Shown: positions 25,401 through 37,438 of the stretch, piece by piece | Position numbering within the stretch: position 1 is the stretch's first letter | How the letters are laid out: each line of letters opens with the position of its first letter | Assembly: GCA_025738555.1 (NCBI GenBank) | Contig: JAOVFP010000005.1 | Location: 3,596,001 to 3,660,000, forward strand | DNA length: 64,000 nt | Source: Cyathus striatus | Lineage: Eukaryota > Basidiomycota > Agaricomycetes > Agaricales > Nidulariaceae | Direction: 5' to 3' | Notes under the pieces: generated by a model | Databases searched by the model: none | The model's input: the letters and a program-made list of their open reading frames with translations, nothing else | What the model was told of the DNA's origin: nothing | Translations under genes and position numbers: made by a program

Positions 25401-26366
25401 CGACCGCGCGCATGTTCACAAGAAGAGAATGATGACGAGAAGGTGATGAAGGAAACGGCCACTATGTGCCAGGTATTAGTATTAGAATTATAATCAACAC
25501 GTTTACAGTACAACGTTTGCAAGGAATCGTGCAAGCGCGGGAACAAACGACGAAGTGTGGTTAAGATCTGATTGGAATTTGAGGGGAGAGTGGATGGAAT
25601 GGAATTGAAAGGCGAAGCTGCGCAAACGTGTGATTGCATATGAGGTCGCGTGGTTTGGGCTGATATCACGGCAGAAAAGGTTAGAATAGCAGTCGCGATG
25701 GATAGAGGACTGGAGCAGTCGGAAGGACAGGTCGTAGTACGGTGGGGGGAAGCAGAAAATGATGGAAGGGTAGAGGAAGAAGACGGGATGGAAGAAGACA
25801 AGAAAGCTGGAGACAATGAGGAACGTTTCTGAGGGGAAGTCGAGTGCGTCGATAAATCAGTATGGACGGGGCTGGATCTGCTGTCCAGATCTGGAATGGG
25901 CGTTGGGGGCCAAAACTGGTGAAAACCCGGAGCAATTGGGAGCGAAGCGGGATTTAATTAGGGGCAGGCTGTGGTCCAAGAGCGCATTTTGGCCAGGACG
26001 TAAACCAAACCGGGCGGAGAGCAGGAAAGGGGGCTCGGCAGCGGAGATTTGGCATGGGCCCATTTGGCGAGATCTGAGATGACTGTCACGTGCGGACCGA
26101 GTCAGTTTGTGATGGTGACTGGCCTGGTTGAGGAGGGTACCCAAAACGGAAGATGGCGTGGGTTGCGTTCTTGGTCCATTCAAAAATTCGTTTTCATTGC
26201 GAATGTCGCGACATTTCTGGCTCTGCCCTCTTTTCCCTATATAAGCCCGCCTCTCTCCCCATCCCTTCCCCCCGTCCAAATTTAAAAGCTGTCCTCACTC
26301 TCCTCAACGTCCTCAACGTCCCCCAGCCCCTCTCTTCCACTGCACTGTCGTCCACATCCTCCGACC
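22433..26366. other. 3.9 kb gene-poor region upstream of the ECL1-like gene
   Basis: No gene I can support. Open frames on both strands are under 150 codons, change composition abruptly and lack motifs or convincing splice sites; the longest (25373-25816, minus) is a Ser/Pro/Thr-rich reading of a purine-rich strand. A TATATAA-type motif at about 23277 has no reading frame behind it. There are no terminal repeats or transposase/reverse-transcriptase motifs. The right end holds the TATA box of the next gene. It may be an extended regulatory region or carry a non-coding transcript. Confidence 0.45.
26238..26245 (+). promoter_or_regulatory. TATA box of the ECL1-like gene
   Basis: TATATAAG sits 122 bp before the ATG at 26367, in a pyrimidine-rich setting (CCCTATATAAGCCCGCC). 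The distance suits a fungal core promoter with a short leader. Most genes here lack so clear a TATA, which fits an inducible gene. Confidence 0.65.
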
Positions 26367-27715
26367 ATGTTCGAGGAAGTCTGCCTTCTCTGTGGAAAGC
26401 ACCTCGCCGAGGACGGGTACGTGCTCAACCCTCTTTCAGCCACCCCCACCCCCTTCTTACTTTTGTCTTCACAGTCGAGCCTATTGCAGTGATAACTGCG
26501 CAAATACCGATACCACATCCCCTTCTATATCATCCTCGAGCAGTGCCCTCTCGTCCCCTCACCTCGGCTATACGGCTGGTGGTGACGTTCCTGCCCTTAT
26601 CCCCTCTCTTCTCGGCTCTGCTTTGAAGGACTGCAAAGGTCGCAGCTACTACTCCTCTTCGTCGTCTTGCGCCTCTTGGTCTGTTCTCACAGACGACGAG
26701 GAAGACGCCGAATATAACGGCGCCTCAAGCGAGTGCAGCTTTAATGATGGATCTGAATCTATATATGACGGCAGCTCGCAGTCGTCAAACTATCCCTATT
26801 CTCTCAAGCCCTCTGCCCTCAACTATGCTCGCCGGCCCTCGGCACCAACAATGGCTCTGCGACATACGGCCACCCCAGCAAGCATCTCTGCTCAGACCCC
26901 TCTGTCCCTCACTCAAGGGGATACCCACGTAGCGCGCCAAACCATTCCCGCTCCTCCACCGAGGACGAAAGCGATTTCGGATCTTCGTCCCGAGATCGCT
27001 TTGACGCCGACGACCTTGAACTTCAATCCGACGACTACGAAGAAAGTTGCAGGCCCAGGTCCCCGGCAACAAAAGCAAGGCGCAATCGTAACCGTGCGAG
27101 TCTTCCGGCTTACTTCTCTCTCCTTCAGATGAACTCTTCTACAAACGAAGTGCGCTCGTCCCCCTTGTCCTCTTCCTCTGCGCAGACGGTCGCCCGTCTA
27201 TCACCTCCAACGCCAAGCTCGCCAACTCGAGCGCATTTCTTCAGTCGGGTCTGTCTCAGGCATTTTCAGCCGCGTCTATCATTCAAACCCCCTTGCGTGG
27301 CCGTCGGCGAGTGCCTGGCGACTCCCGGAGCAGTCGTCGCTCCGGTAGCTCTCATTCAAGGTCCCACTCTCGTCACCCCAGGCGCGAGCACTGCCTCGCC
27401 GCCGACGAAATATCGGAATCCGATATCCCCTCCCGTGGCCGTACCAACGTACGCCGCAACAGCTCGCCTCCGCCCAAGATGTTCTTGACAGACGTCAGTG
27501 ATCGTGGTCGTGCCCTGCTGGCTGTCAGGCAGGCGGCTGAGATTGTCGTCGAACGCTCGCAGTCCAGCGGTCTCAAGACACGAGGCCGTGCCCGACTGGA
27601 TGAGTTGGAAGGAGGTCCAAAATATGCTCCTGGATTTGGGAATGGTCGTAGCGGCCTGGTAAATCGAGAACGAGAGCGTGCAATGGGCCTTGCCTCTGTG
27701 CGGATACCCTTGTAA
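26367..27715 (+). CDS. ECL1-like N-terminal cysteine-motif protein, frame broken twice
   Basis: Resembles the fungal ECL1-type small zinc-binding proteins linked to stress and lifespan regulation; biochemical role unproven. Exon 1 MFEEVCLLCGKHLAEDG splices (GTACGT donor) to RAYCSDNCANTDTTS, giving a CxxC...CxxxC motif. A Ser-rich body follows (SSSSSALSSPHLGYTAGG, SSCASWSVLTDDEEDAEY). After ALNYARRPS at about 26841 the coherent reading moves to another frame (NHSRSSTEDESDFGSSSRDR, NRNRASLPAYFSLLQ), and after LSPPTP at about 27215 it moves again (KLANSSAFLQSGL, MFLTDVSDRGRALLAVRQAA), ending ASVRIPL. Both shifts are as if one base were missing and neither site has splice signals. Sequencing error, unrecognised introns or a decaying gene are all possible. 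Confidence 0.68.
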
Positions 27716-30082
27716 CTGCACTCCCTCTGCTCTTAGTTGCTATCACTTTTCGCTTTGCCATTCTTGCTATCGAAAACAACACCATACCCGTGCAATCTGG
27801 AGCGCTCCCATTTACGTTTCAAAATGAAAACGCAAAATATGGCAACCATTTGGTGCCTTCAAAACTCCCCAAAATAACCTTGGCTTTTCTCCCGCGTAGA
27901 TGGATGTTAATATTTTCTTGGTTCTCTTTGTCACTCCCAACATCACCGCATTTATTTCAACCCACACCCAACTCGCATTGACATTCCCAGCAAAATCAAA
28001 CTACATGATCATGGTCTTATCGCAAAGTTATTGTTGCCTGCATACACCCACGTTCGCCGCCAGTCTTCCCACTCCATCCGTTCTCACCTTATGAGTTGGC
28101 GATTATTTCAGTTATACAGCGCTCGATTTATATTATTTTCCGACAGAGCCGCACAACCCACTCGTTATGAAAAATACGTTCTCTTTTATTTCTTTTGCAC
28201 GTTCGTTATTCCAAAACTGTGGAACAAGTATTCTTCTTCTGTCCCACGCCCAATTTACCTACCCACAACTCTCCCATTCATACACCATTACATGCATTCA
28301 TAACATAAGTAATCTATTCTCCAACACATGATACGATACGCATTTCACGTTTGTTAAATATTCAACATCATTAGCATCACATTTTCCCTATTATTGCGGT
28401 ATTCATCTGCCGCCTTTCAATGAACACGCCATGCATTTCTTAATATTCATACACAGCATACTTACATCCACCAAGGAAATGGACTCGTACGCATTGTTAC
28501 CCTTGTAGCCCTGGTGTCCCTTGTGACCACATGAATTGAAATATTTTAGATAGAAATGTGTACTCCTTGGGTGCCTTTTTAAATTGATGATTGTCACGCA
28601 GTGCTGACATTGCAGCACAACTCTTGAAGCTGATCCCGTGTGCCATGGTAAGACTGTCTGCGGAACATGTGAGGGGCTCACCTGGTCTATTCCAAACCCA
28701 GGGGAGATGCCAGAGCTGCTCACGTCAGAAAATACCCGCGGGGCTGAGTCTTAGCGTGTTGCAGAATGGGTTGTAGATATTCTTCAGGGAACAGAGGACG
28801 CAGCAGCCCTTGCACGTTGTTAACGGAGAGGGAATGATCATCATTTATTTTGCGCGTTTCTAAACTTAAAAGTACATTACTACAGGTAGGGGGAGGGAAC
28901 TTATTTGTATCCGCCGATGATTGGTACGTAGCTGAGCTCAAACGTGCATTAGATTGCGAATGTGTTACAAGGATCGGAGGTATTTGAAATATACTAGAGT
29001 ACCCGGACTTGTAAGAATGGAAAAGAATGGTAAATATCGGCTTGCGAACTTGTCGACTTAGTCGATCCCATGGAAGATTACCCGCAGAACCTCGCCGAAT
29101 GATGCACGCAAGATGGAGGCCTCCTTGGGTCTGGCACTTACAAGTCACCTCTCCGGTTAGTCGATTCGAGATTGCCGGGTGGGGCCGTCCGTCCGACTCC
29201 GTCTTCACGATGGCTCCCGCCCCAATGCCCCTCGTCGACCATCACATCCACGATGGTTGCAAAAGTACAAGAAACGGATGGCAAGAGATCGAGTGAATGC
29301 CCCGTCTTAGTATCGCGGGCTCAAGACTCATGCCACGCGGCTGCGGCGGAGGAGACGGCTCGATTTGCGCGTTCCCTTTGTCACGTTGTACTCCAGCAGG
29401 CTAAGCTGGTGTTTTTTGTTCTGTATTTTCTTCGTTTTCCTTCACGAGCCAGATCGATATCTACGTGGTTCGAAAGTCAGTTGGTGGATAATGTCATCTT
29501 GTTCTCTCGTTAGCCGGCCTGGTGTTATACGCGTTCTGCTCTACTCTTTTGTTTCTTTTGAGCATGATTTTGGAAGCGAGATGGGATAATCTATGATCAA
29601 GCTGGTGGGAGGACGTGGCACACCGCAGCCGGCTTGCAGGAGCGTGTTGGCCTTTCGGGTTGGAGGCGGTGGGCGATATGTTGTAGGCTAAGATTAGGAC
29701 AAAGCAGTGGGGAATGTGAGAGTTGGGTGGTGGTGGTGGTGGTGGTCTGGCGAAAGTCACCCTGGATGGAATATGGTGTTGTATCAAGTTGGTATCGGTT
29801 CATGACCTGAGGTTGCCATTCTTCGTTCTGTTCTCCCATCTGCCTCGTAGTCTGTCTCTGTCCAATACATCTCCTGAACACCGTTTTTTTTTGGTTTTGT
29901 TTTCCCGAATACTCTCCTCTGACGCTGATCCACGATTACGACTCAGTCAGCCATCCAGCGTCAATAGTCTGCGTACTGCGACCCAAGCATTCCCCGCTCA
30001 GAGCTCTCCCAGAGCTCGTCTCTTAGCTTCTCTTCCTAACCAACACTTCATCACTCTGTCCCTGAATAACTCTTAGCCACCA
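27716..30082. other. 2.4 kb region between the ECL1-like gene and GID7
   Basis: 3' flank of the ECL1-like gene (AT-rich, 27720-28400), then a stretch with no recognisable gene on either strand, and from about 29800 the GID7 promoter and leader. A (GGT)7 microsatellite is listed separately. No transposon or RNA gene recognised. Confidence 0.45.
29726..29746 (+). repeat. (GGT)7 microsatellite
   Basis: Seven perfect GGT units in the upstream region of GID7. Non-coding as far as I can see. Confidence 0.9.
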
Positions 30083-33000
30083 TTGCTTCCCCCACTCGTC
30101 CTCACACAGCGCGGGAGTCCGCTTCACCAACCCCTCACTCAATCCCTCGCCTCGCCCCTCCCCCTTTCAACCCCGCCGCATCTCGCACCCCCCTCTCTCC
30201 TGTAACTCACCCGGCGTCCAGCTCTCAAAGCCTCGTTCCTTCCACCCGCACCAGGTCAGAACTTGACCAAGCAGACTCGTCATCCTCCTCGTCCCACCCT
30301 TTCCCTTTCGACTCGTTCTTCGGTACGTCGTTTATCGCACGCCTGATGTAACTCGTGACTAATTACCTCCCTATTTCTCCTTCCTTTTCCTTCCCTCCTT
30401 TGTCAATCTCCTCTTCCTGCACTACGCACGTCTTTTATGCGGCAGACGCCGAGCACACCAGGGCTCGCAAGCGACAAAGACTTGATACCAGCACGAGTTC
30501 ACCTCCCACCAACCACGCTATCGATTTACTCCCCACTACTTCTAGATCACCAATGAAGTTATCGGACTCTGACCTTAATTCCAACCTCTCCACATCCCCA
30601 GACATGGCCGCCGGTCCTTCGAGCCCTGTCTTTGATGCCACACCTGTGAAGAATGGTCACATGAACGGGAATGGGTTTGACGGCTTCGTGTCGTCTGTCG
30701 CGAATGGGACATCTTCTGGCGCGGCGGAGAACGGGCTGCAGAAGCATGGGAAAGCAATCGCAAAGGTAAATCTTCCTGGAACAACGCTCTACGAGGATTC
30801 CTTTGTGGACCGCGAAGAGTTTGTGCGGTTGGTAATACAGAGTTTGCGGGATGTGGGGTATATGTGTGTTCTCAATTTATTATATGCGCGTATTGTCACT
30901 CTTATCGCTTGGTTTTCGTTAGAGAATCGGCAGCCACACTAGAAGCTGAATCAGGATACGAATTAGAGACACAGGATGTCTCTCAGTTCCGGGAATACAT
31001 TCTCAATGGACTATGGGGTAAGGCTGAAGTTGCATTGATACGTTTAGGCGTGGACGAGGAAGGACTTCGTGTTCGTTATCTTCCGCTACTCGTTGCTGTC
31101 CTACCCTGACTCTGTTATCGACAGGATACGAGATTTCTGATAAGCCAGCAAAAGTATTTGGAGTTACTGGAAGCAAAGAAGACCACTTCTGCATTACATG
31201 TTTTACGAAATGAACTCGCGCCGATGCATGCCTTACCACAAGAACCTGCATCATCAGGTGAAGAAGCAGACCGGTTTCGTATGCTCGAGGATAGACTTCA
31301 CATGCTGTCAAGGTAGGCGCCTGACGCTTTCTCTGCATGTCTCTGACATCAAATACTTTCAGTTTTATAATGTGCTCGGAACCTGAGGACCTTCGGAAGC
31401 GCGCAGACTGGGACGGCGCCTCTGGTAGATCAAGACATCAACTACTTGACAATCTACAACGTGCGTTAACATCGGATCTGATCCAAATTAACTGTTATAT
31501 TTACGACCCTCATCCATAGTTTACATTCCCTCATCCGTCATGATTCCTCAGCAACGATTGTCCATCCTTCTTCAGCAAGCACGCGCCTTCCAAGAAGAAC
31601 ATTGCGTTTATCATAACTCACCTTCCGATAATCTATCTGCATTTTCACTGTATTCCGACCACCAATGCAGTCAAGCTTACTTTCCTCGAAGAACTACAGT
31701 TGTCCTGGTTGATCATAAGGATGAAGTGTGGAATATGGAATGGAGCCATGGTGGGCTCCTATTGGCCACTGCGAGCAAGGATAAGACAGCAATAATATGG
31801 CATGCAGGGGTATGTGACTTCCTTCTCATCCTTTGTTTACCACGAGAAATTGATCTATAACTTTTGTTAGGCTTCCTCTACTTCGGGCTCTGCATCACAG
31901 GAGTGGGATAAACAGCACATATTACGCGACCATCCATTCCCTGTGGGCTGTTTGGCATGGTCGCTGGATGATAAGATTCTTCTCACAAGCTGTGAAAATT
32001 ATATTAAGATGTGGAACGTGCAGGTGCGTTGATTTTGATATTGAGGGTGTATCTGATAACGGGCTCACGAAAGTTCTTGCACATAGACTGGCGTTTGCAT
32101 CCGGATGCTAGAGGAGCATACGGAAACAGTAACCGCACTCTCATGGCTACCCGATGGAAGTGGCTTTATCTCTGGCGGGCTCGATCGAAAAATAATCCAC
32201 TGGGTATGGGCATTTCTTTCCATGCCTTATCCCCTTTATTTCCTTTCTTCTGGAGCTGCCCTTTGAGTATCAAAAAAAAAAATTGATATCCTTCAGTACT
32301 GATCATCCATCCCTGTTCTTAGGATTCAAATGGGAAAGTTAAGGATGCGTGGCCTCAGGCGGACATCCGGGTAACAGACCTCGCGGTAACTCCTGACTTC
32401 ACACGAGTGGTAGCTATTGGAATGGTCGCCAATGCCCGCACTGTGGTGGACTCAACTGTACCCAGAGCAGCCGCTACTCAATCCGGCGATGGGACTTGGT
32501 CAGGTCCGGGTGGGAATGGTCATGGTTCTCCTCCAAAGCCAGAGAATAAGATGATGATATTCGATTGGGAGACAAGGCAACAGATAACGTGCGTTTCTCT
32601 TTAATAATCCGGACTTTCTTGTCCTGTTATCTGGATCGAGGATTCCATTTTAACGCGTCCTTTCCCATATATGTACAGGTCCGAGCGCTTAGAAGGTGAA
32701 CTAACGAGTCTAAAGGTATCCCGTAACTCGCAATATGCACTTATAAACCATGCACCAGACGTGAGAGACAGACTTTTTTTTCCTTGATGCATTTCTCACC
32801 GTCAGTACTGACTTCTTAGGAAATCCACCTGTGGGATCTCAGTGCCGGACGATTAGCACGTAAGTATACTGGACAACGTCAAGGAAAACATGTAATTCGA
32901 AGCTGTTTCGGCGGCATTGATGAAAACTTCGTCGTCAGTGGAAGTGAAGGTACGTCTTGGACGTTTTACTCTGCTGAGACCGTGAACTAATATCTCCGAC

Positions 33001-33282
33001 AATGACACCTTTATAGACGGTAATATTTATGTATGGCATCGTGATAGTGGTGTACTGTTAGAGGTACTGCAGGGCCACGGTGGAGGGAGTGTCAACTCTG
33101 TGGCATGGCACCCTAAGAACCCATGCACTTTTGCGTCATGTTCGGACGATCATACCGTGCGGATATGGGAACCAGAGGTGCCGATGACTTCTGTTGAGCA
33201 TCAAGATGGCGCGCCTGTGTTTAACGGGAAAGGGAAGACCAGACAACGCTGGGATGGCAACGGTGTGGATCCCGGTACATAA
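30083..33282 (+). CDS. GID7: GID7 / WDR26-type LisH-CTLH-WD40 subunit of the GID (CTLH) ubiquitin ligase
   Basis: Substrate-receptor scaffold of the GID E3 complex, which in yeast degrades gluconeogenic enzymes. Seen: a Ser/Pro-rich head, DAEHTRARKRQRLDTS, then the LisH-CTLH region (VDREEFVRLVIQSLRDVGY, VSQFREYILNGLWGKAEVAL, ISQQKYLELLEAKKTTSALH, ELAPMHALPQEP), a linker (MIPQQRLSILLQQARAFQEE), and WD40 repeats (DEVWNMEWSHGGLLLATASK, LAWSLDDKILLTSC, GGLDRKIIHWDSNGKVKD, ENFVVSGSEDGNIYVWHRDS, TFASCSDDHTVRIWEPE). About ten introns. The open frame starts at an AUU (30083) in the context GCCACC-AUU-G with an in-frame stop 4 codons upstream; the first in-frame ATG is 30553. I list the longer form; the start is unresolved. 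Confidence 0.88.
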
Positions 33283-34111
33283 TCAGAGTTTGCGCAATCG
33301 TAAACCTGCTCGAATATTCGTCCTACGTATTTCTAGCCTCAAATTTCTGCACCAGATTATCAGCTAGACCCCCTATATTCGAACCCCACATTTAGCATTG
33401 GAAGTGATTAACCACTTCATCTCACATACCTTGCATCGCGTTCATTCATTGTGCCATTCCTCCAACAGTTGTCATATAATTATAGTCCGCATTGTCACAA
33501 GAGGCTTCAGCTAGGTCTTCCCTGTCACTTGAATAGAATTCTCGGGTGTCCCACCCCCCAGCTTGTAAAGACAGCTCTTTTACCCTAGGACTTTACTGCA
33601 TTCTCCACTCGTTACTACTGCATGTACCGCATGTAATTCTATTTACAACAAGCCAAACGCTATTTTGGGTATCCGTGGAAGACTTTAGCCCCAAGAGTAA
33701 TCCCCACCAAGACTTAGCCTTCAAGATCTAACTGCGGTACCTGTCAGTAGTCAGTGAATTCACATAAATCCTCGGCCCTTCTTGATTCTAAGTATCCCAA
33801 CCTCGGACATCTTCATGATCTCGGTAATCTCCTGCAAAGGAAGGTACAGAAACATGTATTACCGAATATATATATTCTAAATCCTAAGTTACACCCAAAC
33901 CGATGGTATATCAGCAGTGAGAGGATTCGGTAAAGGCAACGGCTACAGCCCTGGAACGGAAAGAGCACTTCCTTCCGCTCGTAACGGTGATAATACAACA
34001 ATGCTAATGATAAAGATGGGAACAGTGAGAGAAGTTGATAAGATGTAACAGATACCGCAGTGAAGAAAAAAAAACAATGCAATGTTAGTAAATAGTGAAG
34101 AACTCGGAGGG
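33283..34111. other. Convergent intergenic region
   Basis: 829 bp, 3' flanks of GID7 and elongin A. No gene, repeat or RNA seen. Confidence 0.5.
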
Positions 34112-35401
34112 TTATGGATGCTGAGCAACAGGACGTTGCGAATGAGCCCGGTGTTTAGGTACAAACAGCATTGCCATAGGATCTTTCTTCACAGGCTTAG
34201 GAATCTTGGGAGGACGAGGATCTACGTCCATATGAGAATCAAGAGGAGCGGGTTTCGCATCAAACGAGTGAGCGGATGAGGAAGACGCTCCAGACAAAGC
34301 AGGAAGAGTCAGGCGAGGTAACGCCGCAGGTACTAATTTCGATGCAGGGGGGGATGTTGGTGCGGGCGAGCTAAGAGGATTGGGAGCAGGACAGCGCTTG
34401 ACAACGGTGTTGACTGTTACGCGGTTTGTAGTTGATGAAGGTATAGACGGAAGTACTGCCGGGGACTTGGGAAGAACACGGTAACCTTTAGCACCAGGCA
34501 TAGGAGGTAGTATGCGTGCATTGTACATAGCTTTCTGGATTTTGGAAGCCTCTGATTTGGTCTTCTGGAACAATGTTTTTTGTGGTAAGCTTGTACCCCC
34601 TGCAAACGTACGCATTCAGAGAAAGCTTTGGGGGAATAAAAGGAAGTGAGCTTACATCCGCTGGTTCGCGGTCGCTTTGGAGGCGGCACGCGATCTGTGA
34701 GTTTCACTTCTCGCTCTTTCTTGCGTTCTTCTGCCTCTAAACGCTGAGAGCGAAGTTTGGATGCTGCCTCTTCTAGGCGCTTAGCTTCTGCAACCTCAAG
34801 GAGCTGAATAAAGTATAAGTTTTGTTCGGCATTGGGATGGGAGAAAAAGACAAAGACGGACAAAATATCGCTCTTTCCAAGAGGTCGGTTCCTCGCCCGA
34901 GTCATCAAACAAATATCGTTCTATAACCGTAGGATATTTCCGATAGCACAAGTTTTTCCATATTTCTGTTATGTAATTTACTCTGTCAGTCTGCTGCGGG
35001 AAAAAGTATCGTGGAAACGCACCGGATGTGTCTCTCTCGAGATGCTAACAAGAAGACGGAGTTGAGAGCAAGTATATACGGCATGAAGGAAAATGGAAGA
35101 ACATACAGAAGACGTGTGCTCGAGGCGGAGGAGCTGTTCTGCATTGCAGCGTTCTAATATCGGCTTTACGAGGTTGTATGCGAGGTCATCGCCGAGGGTG
35201 CTAATTGCTGTAGGCAGATTGAGAGGTACATCCCGTGGAGTAAAGCAGGAAGCATACAGTCTACATTTGAAGCAGCAGCTATGTTTCGATGGATCTTGAG
35301 CTCGTGGATGCAGAGATAAGTGGACAAGACTGACCTCGCTGGCAGAGCTGGACTAGTGAGGGAATACGACGATAAGTGGGAGATTCGGAATCCGAGGCCA
35401 T
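34112..35401 (-). CDS. ELOA: Elongin A
   Basis: Elongin A stimulates RNA polymerase II elongation and serves as the F-box-like receptor of a cullin ligase for stalled polymerase; known for the family. Exons join as MASDSESPTYRRIPSLVQLC, then LGDDLAYNLVKPILERCNAE with QLLRLEHTSSHLERDTS, the signature Elongin A/F-box-like segment, EIWKNLCYRKYPTVIERYLF, SWKERYF, and the helical LEVAEAKRLEEAASKLRSQR with EERKKEREVKLTDRVPPPKR. The tail (AMYNARILPPMPGAKGYRVL onward) is Pro/Ser-rich and ends SQRPVAQHP. At least five exons; the first intron boundary after LCQR is not certain. The start ATG at 35401 gives the usual N-terminus. Confident. Confidence 0.9.
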
Positions 35402-36463
35402 TGGTGGATGAGAGGTCGCTCCCTGGGGTGTCGTCGCTGCAATGCACGATGAGCAGGGGGTATTATATGGCAGACAGTAAAGAGGAAGAGGCAGCAATTA
35501 AGGATGCTCAGAGTTGTGCTGGATGATGGAGGCGTGGTAACAACTGAGCAAATAGGCGCCCATCACTAGCCACGTTCTCCTTTATTTCCCGTTTTGGAAA
35601 GAGAATCGGGGGTCGGGGCATTCGCTCGCACACTCCGCTATTTCCACAACTCTCGCTATCCAGACAAGTCTTGACCGTGGCCCATGTTCTCAACGCTTCC
35701 TTCTGCTTCTTTCAGCTTGCTGATCATTCTCACATGAATCGACTCCGAGGACTAGTTATCTCATCTCCTGCTCAGCCGGCTTTCATCATGCATTCCTGTC
35801 ACTTGTTCTATTTGGGAATATGCCACAGCTTAAATCAGCCTCCCACAATTCTATATCGTCACTCATAGCCAAGGTACTTCAAGTCCGTTCCGACACGAGA
35901 CTGCAATTTTAATCTCGCTTTTGCGCGCGATTTCTTTCGAATTCCGAATGCGGACGAAGCTGCTGTCTTCCATCCAATGTCAACAGGCTTCGCACTCTAC
36001 TGGGATCCCAAGTGGCGTCTACCTCCATGGCCAAAACAACGGTCCCTCTCCGAAAGAGTGGTTGATTTAGTCATGGGGAGGGTGTTATTTTCGTCTCGCT
36101 TTTGACATAGAATTCCGCCTCGGTTACTCTTTAGGATTAAAAGTCCCTTGTGTCTTTCAGTACTCCCTACTCTTTTACTTGATGATGATCGATTGAGCTC
36201 CCACCTACTCTCTCCACGTGTTCTTCATTTCTCGAAGCTTGCTTCACAGGATAGACTGTACCGAATCCGTGTTCCTGTAACGCTTGTTCAGAACGATCTC
36301 AAATGACACGACTTTCACCAACCAATTCATCTTAGCCTGCAAGTCCTCCGTCGGTCCCTCCGGGATTTCTTTAAAGCATCTCACGAGTTTTATCCGTGGA
36401 CGTTCACCGAACACATATAAAACAACCCTCTACCGTTTCAATTACGCAACTTCACCAAGGAAC
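35402..36463. promoter_or_regulatory. Divergent promoter, elongin A / WOPR factor
   Basis: 1.06 kb with no gene. The regulator's leader occupies the right part (36250-36463). Length is larger than for most divergent pairs here, as is often seen for fungal regulators. Confidence 0.5.
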
Positions 36464-37438
36464 ATGCAACAAGCCACTCATCCCCGACTTCACGTTAGAG
36501 ACGCTCATGATGCTCACGTCGTATTTGAAGCTGTACGACAAGGATTTTTGCGCCCAGTGGCAAGACGTCTCAATGAAATGGAACGTGCCATGCACGTTCG
36601 TTCTGGAGCCATCTTTGTCTGGTTCGAGTGCGAGGACGACGCTGGTTTAAAGCGGTGGACTGGTATGTCTGTGTTCTTGTGACATAAGATTTTCGGGGCA
36701 GTCTTTAATGTATTCCCTGGCAGATGGTAGAGTCTGGGGACAAAGCCGTATGCGAGAGGTAAGCATCCATAACGAAGTTTGGGGTTGTTTTCACAGATGT
36801 CTGACGTCTTTAATCACAGCCCTACCTCTTCTACGACGAGAAACTCCCGTTTGATCCCGTGCAGGGTTCCACCGAATCAGCAGCGAGGTGGGTTTCCTGT
36901 CTCTCCGCCGCCGTACAGACGATGAACTAATACTTATTCTATCAGACCTCCCACGTACCGTTTTGTTGACGGCGTATCAAAAAGTGGGCCCTCATCGTCT
37001 GCTTTGTCTCACCAGGACCGGACGGCCCATCAACATCCAGGTCTGGTGAAGCAAGCTTATTCAGCGTGGGTCACCCCAGATCCATATAGCAAACCACAAA
37101 AATGGCATCTCACCGCTTATTTTACCTATGCCGATCTTCCACTCCTCCCCACCATTGACCAGGACCCTATACTCCGGAAAATCATCGTGCCCACAGGAAT
37201 TTACCGGAGTGGTAAAGCCAGGTCAAAGGATGATAGTGATGGATCTAGTAGCAGGCTCTCCAGCGGCCCACCTTCGCCTGCTATTCTCTCACCGAACGGT
37301 GATAGAATACTGCCTTCTTTGGCGTCTTTAACAATAGGCGCTCAGGGAGGTGCAGTTTCCCAACAACGCGTCCACGTCGCAAGACTACCGGAGGATCAAC
37401 GCGTCATTCAAATGCTGAATTCCCGCCACGTTCGATGA
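36464..37438 (+). CDS. WOPR-domain (Gti1/Pac2 family) transcription regulator
   Basis: WOPR proteins (Wor1, Ryp1, Gti1, Pac2) bind DNA and control morphological switching and nutrient response in fungi. Four exons: MQQATHPRLHVRDAHDAHVV, FEAVRQGFLRPVARRL, HVRSGAIFVWFECEDDAGLK with RWTDGRVWGQSRMREPYLFY, which is the WOPRa box; then, after an intron-split stretch, HPGLVKQAYSAWVTPDP and KWHLTAYFTYADLPLLPTID, the WOPRb box. The C-terminal tail is Ser-rich. The ATG at 36464 is the first ATG in frame; the upstream frame is open but lacks one. About 250 residues, short and close to the Pac2-type members. Confident in the family; target genes unknown. Confidence 0.92.

Noticed and set aside
25373..25816. 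Open frame of 147 codons on the minus strand in the gene-poor region
   Set aside because: Low-complexity Ser/Pro/Thr composition, no motif, no clear splice partners.
26836..27220. Programmed ribosomal frameshifting in the ECL1-like gene
   Set aside because: No slippery heptamer or downstream structure seen at either site; one-base sequencing loss is simpler.
28720..29208. Minus-strand open frame of 162 codons
   Set aside because: No motif and the opposite strand is equally open; looks like chance.
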